Below, piece after piece: positions 1 to 4,929 of a stretch of DNA of 6,028 bases (the stretch's first letter is position 1; every line of letters starts with the position of its first letter). The notes under the pieces are model-generated. The model saw only the letters and a program-made list of their open reading frames with translations, was not told where the DNA came from and searched no databases. Origin of the DNA: Caldifarciminota bacterium (GTDB taxonomy: Bacteria; Hydrothermota; E44-bin80); contig JAGMEZ010000522.1 of assembly GCA_023127905.1 (NCBI GenBank), positions 1-6,028 on the forward strand, read 5' to 3'. The position numbers and the translations under genes were made by a program.

Positions 1-20
1 TTCCACGAAGAACCGCAACC

Positions 21-75
21 GTTGCTCAGCAACCATTCCTTCTCTCTTCTGCCTACTGTCTACTCCATACTCCAT
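21..75. repeat. Short dyad and tandem repeat after moaC
   Basis: GTTGCT-C-AGCAAC (21-33) is a small palindrome, and ACTCCAT is repeated in tandem (62-68, 69-75) directly beside the moaC stop. Read on the minus strand the dyad has no following T run, so I do not call it a terminator. Nothing else is seen in the first 79 bases. Confidence 0.35.
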
Positions 76-79
76 ACTA

Positions 80-565
80 TTAGTCCCCCGTTTTTCGAAC
101 AAAGTGCCCACTCTTCCCTCCACGTTTTTCCATAAGTCTTATATCTGAGAGCATTATTTCCCTATCAACTGCCTTGCACATATCATAAATAGTTAATGCT
201 GTAATAGAAACACCTGTTAATGCTTCCATCTCAACACCTGTCTTCCCTGTTGATTTTACAGTACAGGTTATCTCCAAAAAAGAGCCTTTCTTGTCGATTT
301 TTAAATCAATCTTTACATCAGTAAGACTGAGCTTATGGCATAGAGGAATCAGTTCATCCACCCTTTTTGCAGCCATAATACCTGCAATCTTTGCAACAGT
401 AATAACATCACCCTTCTTTATATTATCCTCTTCTATTCGTTTAATTGTCTCCGGCTTTATGTAAACCCGTCCCTTCGCAACCGCAACCCTCTCGGTAATC
501 TCCTTCCTTGTAATATCAACCATTGACGCCCTTCCTGATTTGTCAAAATGGGTTAATTCGCTCAT
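80..565 (-). CDS. moaC: Cyclic pyranopterin monophosphate synthase MoaC
   Basis: MoaC converts 3',8-cyclo-7,8-dihydro-GTP, the product of MoaA, into cyclic pyranopterin monophosphate in the cytoplasm. The frame stays open to 652, but the ATG at 565-563 is chosen because GGAGG (575-571) sits 5 bases upstream and because the resulting 161-aa protein has the family's usual length and begins in the typical way (MSELTHFD, then MVDIT). Family blocks are all present: AGIMAAKR (61-68), LIPLCH (72-77), GVEMEALTGVS (110-120), IYDMCKAVD (126-134) and GGKSGHF (149-155). Residues matching the known active site are Lys51, His77, Glu112, Glu114, Asp128 and Lys131, at the same numbers as in E. coli MoaC. CHKL replaces the common CHPL, a minor change. 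It is the last visible gene of the moeA-moaA-moaC operon and starts one base after the moaA stop codon, so translation is probably coupled. The assignment is very secure. Confidence 0.97.
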   Translation of the reverse strand: MSELTHFDKSGRASMVDITRKEITERVAVAKGRVYIKPETIKRIEEDNIKKGDVITVAKIAGIMAAKRVDELIPLCHKLSLTDVKIDLKIDKKGSFLEITCTVKSTGKTGVEMEALTGVSITALTIYDMCKAVDREIMLSDIRLMEKRGGKSGHFVRKTGD

Positions 566-566
566 A

Positions 567-1538
567 TTATCCTCCAATAGATGCCATTGGTTCCCATATG
601 ATTTTCTTTCCCTCTGACTCTGTAGGGGATAATTGTTTTTTCTGAACAGCATCCTTAATAAGAGTTTTTATCTCCTTGTTCGTTCCCCCGTTCCGCATCT
701 TTCCCTTTAAATTAACAAATGTATCACTCATAAGACAAAGGAATAACCTTCCATCAGCAGTCAACCTCAGTCTATTACAGTTATCACAGAATCCTTTGCT
801 CATCGGAGCAATAATTCCTATAACTCCTTTTGCGTTTTTGTATTTCATATAGTAAGCAGGTCCATTGCCTTTGAGAGTTGATACAGTAATAAGTTCCCCA
901 ATCGTCATCAGTTCTTTTTTAATATCTCTCAGAGAGAAATATGAATGTGGTTCCTTAATGGGCATATGCTCAATAAATCTAACTACGAGGGGTTTCCTCT
1001 TCGTAAGTTCTGCAAAATCAAGAATTTCATCTTCATTTAATCCTTTAATAACTACAACATTAATCTTCACTGGTTCAAATCCTAACCTGAGTACAGTTTC
1101 AATACCATCAAGAACATTATTTAATTTATCTTGCTTTGTAATCTCTTTAAATCTATCCCTTTTTAACGTATCAAGGCTAATATTTACACGTTTAATTCCT
1201 GCAGTAAACAATTCTTTAGCAAATTCGGAAAGAAGTATCCCATTTGTAGTTATTGATATATCATTAATAGAACTGATATTACCAATCATTCTAATAAGAT
1301 GTATGAGGTTTTTTCTAATTAATGGCTCCCCACCTGTGATTCTAATCTTGCTAATACCCAATTCAGATGCTAACTTTATAATGCGCGCAGTCTCTTCAAG
1401 GGTAAGGATTTCCTCTCTCTCTAAAAGGGTGAAATCATCCAAATTACAATAGATACATTTAAGGTTGCACCTGTCTGTTACAGAGACCCTCAGGTAATCA
1501 ATCCTCCTGCCGAACCTATCAATTATTTCTGACTTCAT
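567..1538 (-). CDS. moaA: GTP 3',8-cyclase MoaA (radical SAM)
   Basis: MoaA is the radical SAM enzyme that rearranges GTP to 3',8-cyclo-7,8-dihydro-GTP, the first step of molybdopterin synthesis. The 323-aa length is normal. The N-terminal radical SAM cluster motif is CX3CX2C (Cys24, Cys28, Cys31) within SVTDRCNLKCIYC. The SAM-binding GGEP is at 69-72, ITTNG at 96-100 and NISLDTL at 119-125. The second cluster, which holds GTP, uses Cys251, Cys254 and Cys268 (CX2CX13C), followed closely by RLRLT with Arg256 and Arg258. The protein ends in MASIGG, the Gly-Gly tail required for activity in this family. One oddity is that the residues after Cys31 are NLDDF rather than the common MP-x-x-G. No good ribosome-binding site precedes the ATG at 1538; it lies 47 bases after moeA and is probably on the same transcript. 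Identity is very secure, the exact start a little less so. Confidence 0.97.
   Translation of the reverse strand: MKSEIIDRFGRRIDYLRVSVTDRCNLKCIYCNLDDFTLLEREEILTLEETARIIKLASELGISKIRITGGEPLIRKNLIHLIRMIGNISSINDISITTNGILLSEFAKELFTAGIKRVNISLDTLKRDRFKEITKQDKLNNVLDGIETVLRLGFEPVKINVVVIKGLNEDEILDFAELTKRKPLVVRFIEHMPIKEPHSYFSLRDIKKELMTIGELITVSTLKGNGPAYYMKYKNAKGVIGIIAPMSKGFCDNCNRLRLTADGRLFLCLMSDTFVNLKGKMRNGGTNKEIKTLIKDAVQKKQLSPTESEGKKIIWEPMASIGG
571..575 (-). promoter_or_regulatory. Ribosome-binding site of moaC, overlapping moaA Gly-Gly codons
   Basis: GGAGG read on the minus strand, 5 bases before the moaC ATG. It lies inside GGA GGA, the last two sense codons of moaA, which encode the C-terminal Gly-Gly. 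It decides the moaC start at 565 against in-frame upstream ATGs such as the one at 652. Confidence 0.85.
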
Positions 1539-1585
1539 AAGATAAATAAGCAGTCAACTGTGTTGCAAATCAAAATCGCGTATCT

Positions 1586-2791
1586 CTAACTCCGAAACTC
1601 TTTTATTAGTTCTACTTCCACCTCACCTCCTGCGTTTACACCTTCCTCGTCTTTCGGAATATGAAGCAAACCATCTGCTCTAACCAAACTACTCAGGATA
1701 CCTGCACCCCTTTTTAGAGGTAACGCATACACTCTCCCATTCCTTCGAGTAAGTTTCATCCTGACTATTTCGTCCATTCCAAGCCTTGAGTTAATATCTT
1801 CATTTAGAACTACTTTTATTTTCATTCTTTTATGAGGAGGTGTGCCAAGAGCCATTGCCATAAGGTTTCTGAGGTATATATCAAGGATAATATATGCTGA
1901 AACAGGATAACCAGGAAGCCCAATCACAGGTTTATCCCCAATCTTTGCCAGAATTACAGGCTTTCCAGGCATTAAGTCAACACCATGAACTATTACCGTT
2001 CCCATCTCTTTAACAACTGAAACAGTATAATCTTCTTCTCCTGCGGAAGAGCCTGCAATCACTATTATAATATTATTTCTGGAAATAACCTTTTCTATTG
2101 CTTGTTTTATAACTTTTTTATCGTTTCTTACAATCGGACATCTCTCCGGGATCCCTCCCCATTCTTTTACCAAACATTCTGAAATATATGAATTACAATC
2201 TATAATCTCTCCAAGTTCTGGTTTCTCTTTTGGTTTGACAATCTCTGAGCCAGTTGGAATTATTGAAACCCTCGGTTTCCTTCTAACCTCGACATCGAGT
2301 ACACCACAACTAAGCATAGCTCCTATGTCAACTGGTCTTATACAATGATTTTTGGGGATAATGCAATCACCAGATTTAAAATCCTCGCCTTTATACCTGA
2401 TATCTTTTCCAGGTGGAACGGATCTCCTCACCTCAACTATTCCCTCATCAATAATCACAATGTCCTCTATTTTAATAACAGCATCAAATCCGTTTTTTAT
2501 GGGATCTCCTGTATCAATTAATTCAACTTCCTTTCCAATGGAAAACTTTTTCACCTGAGATGACGAAGCACCAAAAGTTGACTCTGCCTTAACAGCAATA
2601 CCGTCCATTGCTGCAGCATTAAAATTTGGTGACGATAATAGTGCTGTTACTTCAGCAGTTGTTATCCTATGTAGGGAGTCTTCTACTGCTATCTTCTCGG
2701 CATTTAAGGGAAAAATCGATGAAAATTCATCATGCAGCATTTGTAGGGCAACCTTCCAATCGGTCTTTTTCAAATATACATTCCGTTTCAT
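1586..2791 (-). CDS. moeA: Molybdopterin molybdenumtransferase, MoeA family
   Basis: MoeA proteins insert molybdate (or tungstate) into adenylylated molybdopterin, the last common step of Moco synthesis. The 401-aa protein has the standard single-unit layout: NAAAMDGIAV (58-67), DTGDPI and DAVIKIED (93-110), PTGSEIV (179-185), the MoCF-like domain with GSSAGEEDYT (247-256), PGKP (275-278) and LPGYPVSA (292-299), and a C-terminal beta-domain. Textbook MoeA has GGVSxG and LPGNPVS at two of these places. The GSSAG/GYPVS version is, to my recollection, typical of a subgroup often fused to a C-terminal periplasmic-binding-protein-like domain, and no such domain is present here. The ATG at 2791 is preceded by an in-frame TGA at 2806-2804, which limits the choice of start, and there is no clear Shine-Dalgarno. 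It appears to be the first gene of the moeA-moaA-moaC operon. Whether it handles Mo or W cannot be told. Confidence 0.94.
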   Translation of the reverse strand: MKRNVYLKKTDWKVALQMLHDEFSSIFPLNAEKIAVEDSLHRITTAEVTALLSSPNFNAAAMDGIAVKAESTFGASSSQVKKFSIGKEVELIDTGDPIKNGFDAVIKIEDIVIIDEGIVEVRRSVPPGKDIRYKGEDFKSGDCIIPKNHCIRPVDIGAMLSCGVLDVEVRRKPRVSIIPTGSEIVKPKEKPELGEIIDCNSYISECLVKEWGGIPERCPIVRNDKKVIKQAIEKVISRNNIIIVIAGSSAGEEDYTVSVVKEMGTVIVHGVDLMPGKPVILAKIGDKPVIGLPGYPVSAYIILDIYLRNLMAMALGTPPHKRMKIKVVLNEDINSRLGMDEIVRMKLTRRNGRVYALPLKRGAGILSSLVRADGLLHIPKDEEGVNAGGEVEVELIKEFRS

Positions 2792-2797
2792 CGCTGC

Positions 2798-2826
2798 AAT
2801 ATATCATAAAAAAAAACAAATTGCAA
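2798..2826 (-). promoter_or_regulatory. Candidate sigma70-type promoter of the moeA-moaA-moaC operon
   Basis: On the minus strand TTGCAA (2826-2821), a 17-base spacer largely of T, and TATATT (2803-2798). The -10 box ends 6 bases before the moeA ATG, so the expected start point falls at or just before the start codon. An overlapping -10 alternative, TATGAT (2808-2803), has only a weak -35. The region is AT-rich, so chance matches are possible. Confidence 0.5.
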
Positions 2827-2842
2827 TAAAAAACTCGGTTCT

Positions 2843-2866
2843 GGAGTTCAACAACTCCTGTTGTTG
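2843..2866. promoter_or_regulatory. Two overlapping dyads upstream of the moeA promoter
   Basis: GGAGTT-CAAC-AACTCC (2843-2858, 6-bp arms with a 4-base loop) overlaps CAACAA-CTCCTG-TTGTTG (2849-2866, 6-bp arms with a 6-base loop). The two cannot form together. They lie 17 to 40 bases upstream of the candidate -35 box of moeA, where an activator or repressor site could be, but no regulator is identifiable and the match could be chance. Confidence 0.25.
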
Positions 2867-2882
2867 CAAAAATGAACAAATC

Positions 2883-3044
2883 GGGGTCAGGCTTCAAGAT
2901 ACAAATTAGAATTGTTTATTACCAGTTTGGTTTTCCCTATACAATTTTTCATAGTGCCATGCCTTCCATAATACTATACTCCATTTTCATTTTCATCATA
3001 GTCTAATAAGTTAAGTATTATTTTGTATCTTGAAGCCTGACCCC
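2883..3044. mobile_element. 162-bp segment with perfect 23-bp terminal inverted repeats (MITE- or REP-like)
   Basis: Left arm 2883-2905 begins GGGGTCAGGCTTC and ends ATACAAA; right arm 3022-3044 is its exact reverse complement. The 116 bases between the arms carry no gene, only very short frames. No target-site duplication is visible at the two ends. It directly follows the transposase remnant at 3061-3156 when read on the minus strand, which suggests a non-autonomous element or REP-like pair connected with that transposase family. This link is inference from adjacency. Confidence 0.65.
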
Positions 3045-3064
3045 CTTTATCTGACCCCCTTTAT
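3037..3064. repeat. Tandem duplication of 14 bp
   Basis: CTGACCCCCTTTAT occurs twice head to tail (3037-3050 and 3051-3064). The first copy includes the outer end of the right 23-bp arm, and the second runs into the stop codon of the transposase remnant. This places a duplicated element tip at the truncation point of the transposase. Confidence 0.85.
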
Positions 3065-3156
3065 ACCTCATCCATAAAAATCTTCCTTCCCTCAATACCA
3101 CGGCAGGTGATGTGATAGAAAGCTCCAGGAAACTGAATTCTTAAAGGTCTCGCCAT
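3061..3156 (-). pseudogene. N-terminal remnant of a REP-associated tyrosine transposase (Y1/IS200-like family)
   Basis: A 31-codon frame begins MARPLRIQFPGAFYHIT, followed by CRGIEGRKIFMDEV and a TAA. This is the characteristic start of REP-associated tyrosine transposases (RAYT, Y1_Tnp superfamily). Intact members are several times longer and carry an HUH motif and a catalytic Tyr, both missing here. The stop codon arises exactly where the sequence changes to the GGGGGTCAG-containing repeat, so the gene was cut by insertion or recombination at the element end rather than by gradual decay. The remaining codons are undamaged, suggesting a fairly recent event or repeated spread of this truncated form. 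GGTGAT just before the ATG could serve as a weak ribosome-binding site. It cannot encode an active transposase. Confidence 0.85.
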
Positions 3157-3162
3157 ATCACC

Positions 3163-3190
3163 ATGATACTCATTCTCGCTCTAATGTCAA
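3163..3190 (-). promoter_or_regulatory. Candidate promoter of the transposase remnant
   Basis: On the minus strand a perfect TTGACA (3190-3185), 16 bases, then TATCAT (3168-3163, five of six consensus bases). The expected start point falls about at the ATG of the remnant (3156). It could also transcribe the inverted-repeat segment and run on towards moeA. Confidence 0.5.
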
Positions 3191-3219
3191 CCTTAATGTA
3201 AAATGATTAGATTTTACCC

Positions 3220-3239
3220 CATATTCCCACATATTCCCA
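3220..3239. repeat. Tandem duplication of 10 bp
   Basis: CATATTCCCA occurs twice head to tail (3220-3229 and 3230-3239) in the gene-free stretch between the transposase remnant and the glycan-binding protein gene. No function is evident. Confidence 0.8.
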
Positions 3240-3260
3240 TGATTGACCCTTTCAAGGTTG

Positions 3261-3298
3261 GAATATTTCCACCTGTTTATGTTTCATTGGAAATATTC
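3261..3298. repeat. Inverted repeat downstream of the glycan-binding protein gene
   Basis: GAATATTTCC (3261-3270) and GGAAATATTC (3289-3298) form perfect 10-bp arms with an 18-base loop. It lies 28 to 65 bases after the stop of the minus-strand gene ending at 3326. Read on the minus strand it is not followed by a T run, so it is at best an atypical terminator. On the plus strand it is followed by TTTT. Confidence 0.5.
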
Positions 3299-3325
3299 TT
3301 TTATCCTCTGCTACAGTTGCCGGGT

Positions 3326-4480
3326 TCATTCACCCTGTAGTAATCTAACTTTTTCCAGTTTCTGCCAGATCCTTCTCAGACTGATTAGCCCCATATTCGT
3401 ATTAACGTATAACACGCCATTTTCGGTGGCAAAACCGTGAATCCCGAAAACGTCCGGCATGAAAGAATAATCTACCCTGCTCCTCAGCCTGACGCTGTAG
3501 AGATGATTTATCTCTTCCACTTTACCTGTTCCCGAGTAACCGAATATCTGATCGATCTGCACCCATTCCATATCTGGGCTTACCTGCAGGATCTCTAACC
3601 TGAAAGGTTCGCTTGTTGCTTGTTCGATTGCCAGTTCCGTATTACCTGTTAGCAGCAGGTTTTCCTGTTTATCGGTGTTGATATAGATATTTCCATCTTC
3701 GTCTTTGAACACTGAGGTGATCGTTTGATTTGCCGGAATACGTTTGACCTCATCTTGCGAACTGAACCAGATATCGGTAAGGCAGGTATCGTCCCATTCA
3801 CTACCCTTGTAAATATCCAATATCTCCAGGTGAACAACATAGCCAATGTAACACTCGGCGGATATTCCCGATGTATATTCTTGCCTTTTATCGAGTTCCG
3901 CCCGGTAGTCTTTTTCAAATAGCACCATTGTTTTCGCACTGAAGTTACTCAGCTTTTCCTGATTGAAGGGGAATTTTATCTTTTGATATCCGTAAACATC
4001 CTTAAGATGGATGATATGCTGTTTATCGTATTGACGGCATTGCAATATCGAGCCGATTTCGGTAACGTCACCTGGAAGCATGAAAGTGACAAAAATCGTA
4101 ATCCTTGCGGTTTTGATCCGATTATTCTTTTCGTACAAAGATTCTGATTTTTGGAAACCATTTTCGATGAAGATATTCTTCTTTAATTCCTTACCGATCG
4201 TGAAGTAGATCACTTCTCCAATGCCATCACCCGGCACGCCTTCTACCCAGGCAGTTGTGTTATCCCTGTCAAATAAATTAGCGGCATTGTATGGTCCTAT
4301 ATCTTCAAAGCGATTTACTTCATCCAGTTCGGAACTGGAAAAATTCCGCACCCAGCCGTCATAAAAAAATAATTTCTGCCAGGATGAAGTTGCCGTTTCC
4401 GTTTCAGCAAATAATTCTTGTGTGATACAGAGCAGGATAGAAAATAGTAAAAAGAGCAAAAGAAAGGTAATTCGGTTCAT
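3326..4480 (-). CDS. Secreted protein with NADase-type glycan-binding (discoidin-like) domain
   Basis: This is a 384-aa exported protein of unknown function. Residues 1-25 are a Sec signal peptide (hydrophobic core 4-19, likely cut after LFA25). Cys18 is not in a proper lipobox, so a soluble periplasmic or secreted product is likelier than a lipoprotein. Residues about 40-240 match the NADase-type glycan-binding domain, a discoidin-like fold: AANLFDRDNTTAWVEGVPGD (66-85), IFIENGFQKSE (103-113) with YEKNNR (116-121), and a closing DIYKGSEWDDTCLTDIWF (222-239). In this family the domain is thought to bind glycans and is often linked to toxins or surface enzymes. No NADase or other catalytic domain is visible. 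The rest (241-384) is unassigned and contains two similar strands, DEDGNIYINT (260-269) and ENGVLYVNT (353-361), suggesting a beta-rich repeat. GGAGGTG 4 bases before the ATG supports the start. It appears to be transcribed alone. Confidence 0.85.
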   Translation of the reverse strand: MNRITFLLLFLLFSILLCITQELFAETETATSSWQKLFFYDGWVRNFSSSELDEVNRFEDIGPYNAANLFDRDNTTAWVEGVPGDGIGEVIYFTIGKELKKNIFIENGFQKSESLYEKNNRIKTARITIFVTFMLPGDVTEIGSILQCRQYDKQHIIHLKDVYGYQKIKFPFNQEKLSNFSAKTMVLFEKDYRAELDKRQEYTSGISAECYIGYVVHLEILDIYKGSEWDDTCLTDIWFSSQDEVKRIPANQTITSVFKDEDGNIYINTDKQENLLLTGNTELAIEQATSEPFRLEILQVSPDMEWVQIDQIFGYSGTGKVEEINHLYSVRLRSRVDYSFMPDVFGIHGFATENGVLYVNTNMGLISLRRIWQKLEKVRLLQGE

Positions 4481-4484
4481 ACTT

Positions 4485-4491
4485 CACCTCC
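4485..4491 (-). promoter_or_regulatory. Strong ribosome-binding site of the glycan-binding protein gene
   Basis: GGAGGTG on the minus strand, 4 bases before the ATG at 4480, is a near-perfect match to the 16S rRNA 3' end and much stronger than anything before moeA or moaA. A -10-like TATAAA is seen at 4524-4519 but without a convincing -35. Confidence 0.8.
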
Positions 4492-4530
4492 ATTATTGTT
4501 TAAAGCTGCTTACATACTTTTATACATTTT

Positions 4531-4734
4531 GGCTACCAAGCCCCACAGCCTGTGTGACAACAGATGAGAAGTTCTTCTTTTTCAACCCCCTCTAACTCCC
4601 CTAACTGAGGGTGAGAATCTATCTCCTTTTCCGCAGGCAATTCCCTTCCCCTTCGATAGGGGGAAGAGTTAGGGTTGGGGGTCGTGGTGAATTAAGAAAA
4701 ACCGTTTTCACACAACCTGCCCAGCTTGGTAACC
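4531..4734. repeat. Nested imperfect inverted repeat, about 204 bp
   Basis: Outer arms 4531-4563 and 4702-4734 match at 24 of 33 positions as reverse complements (shared blocks TACCAAGC, CAG, TGTGTGA). Inside them a second, looser pair begins ACCCCC-TCTAACTC near 4585 and is mirrored by GAGTTAGGGTTGGGGGT at about 4666-4682. The core has further C-rich and G-rich blocks (CCCTTCCCCTTC then ATAGGGGGAAG). There is no open frame of note. The structure is that of a degenerate MITE or a dispersed palindromic repeat; the family is not recognised. Confidence 0.55.
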
Positions 4735-4740
4735 TCTAAA

Positions 4741-4827
4741 AAAAGAAATGCGTATCAAAGCCAGTCTCCGTAAACTACGCCCCGACAGGCTGGGGCTTTG
4801 ATACGAGAGATGAACTTCATTTCTTTT
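4741..4827 (-). other. Long stem-forming palindromic element with U-rich 3' end on the minus strand
   Basis: Perfect 12-bp arms CGTATCAAAGCC and GGCTTTGATACG (4751-4762 and 4794-4805) enclose 31 bases containing a small CGTA-AAC-TACG hairpin (4769-4779). Further 10-bp arms AAAAGAAATG and CATTTCTTTT (4741-4750 and 4818-4827) flank them, with a 12-base bulge on one side only. Read on the minus strand, the stem is followed by TTTCTTTTTTT, as in a Rho-independent terminator. It lies between the OmpA-like gene and the glycan-binding protein gene, so it may be a second terminator, a small structured RNA or a mobile palindrome. Confidence 0.55.
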
Positions 4828-4837
4828 GTACAAACGA

Positions 4838-4862
4838 AAGGAATGGTTTGAAACCATTCCTT
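4838..4862 (-). terminator. Probable terminator of the OmpA-like gene
   Basis: AAGGAATGGTTT and AAACCATTCCTT form perfect 12-bp arms around a single base. On the minus strand the stem is followed by TCGTTTGT, a moderate U-rich tail, while on the plus strand it is followed by ACGC. It begins 68 bases past the stop codon of the OmpA-like gene. The orientation fits termination of that gene, but the U tract is imperfect. Confidence 0.55.
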
Positions 4863-4868
4863 ACGCAT

Positions 4869-4888
4869 GGGTTATTTGAAATTAACCC
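4869..4888. repeat. Near-palindrome next to the terminator hairpin
   Basis: GGGTTA-TTT-G-AAATTAACCC is a palindrome with one missing base in the left arm. It shares the central TTTGAAA with the hairpin at 4838-4862, so the two may be relatives, or both may be chance results of AT-rich sequence. On the plus strand it is followed by TTTT. Confidence 0.4.
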
Positions 4889-4929
4889 TTTTACCTCAAT
4901 TAAATTTATGCATTGTTGGTAGTAGTATG

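Noticed and set aside
566..652. Longer moaC start at 652, adding 29 residues
   Set aside because: It would overlap moaA by 86 bases, the extra residues do not look like MoaC, and the start at 565 has a perfect GGAGG and gives the family's exact length.
865..1452. A 195-codon open frame on the plus strand opposite moaA
   Set aside because: It lies wholly inside moaA on the other strand, and its translation shows no recognisable domain. moaA has all family motifs, so this is an antisense shadow.
1539..1585. A separate promoter for moaA in the 47-base gap
   Set aside because: A TTGCAA and an AT-rich block are present, but with 17-base spacing the -10 box would touch the ATG and other spacings do not fit; co-transcription with moeA is simpler.
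2906..3021. Tiny minus-strand frame rich in Met and Lys inside the inverted-repeat segment
   Set aside because: It is only about 16 codons with several alternative ATGs and no clear ribosome-binding site; too short to support as a gene.
3322..3336. GGGT-ACCC hairpin spanning the stop codon of the glycan-binding protein gene as a terminator
   Set aside because: The stem is only four base pairs, overlaps the stop codon and has no T run after it.
3243..3440. A 65-codon plus-strand frame at the 3' end of the glycan-binding protein gene
   Set aside because: It runs into the opposite strand of a well-supported gene, has no ribosome-binding site and shows no domain; its cysteine- and phenylalanine-rich translation is typical of a shadow frame.
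4403..4480. Possible lipoprotein signal (Cys18) in the glycan-binding protein
   Set aside because: The residues before Cys18 are I-L-L, not a small residue at -1 as a lipobox needs, while LFA followed by E at 25/26 is a good signal peptidase I site.
4481..4929. A CRISPR array in the palindrome-rich intergenic region
   Set aside because: The repeats are inverted and different from one another, with no regularly spaced direct repeats and no cas genes.
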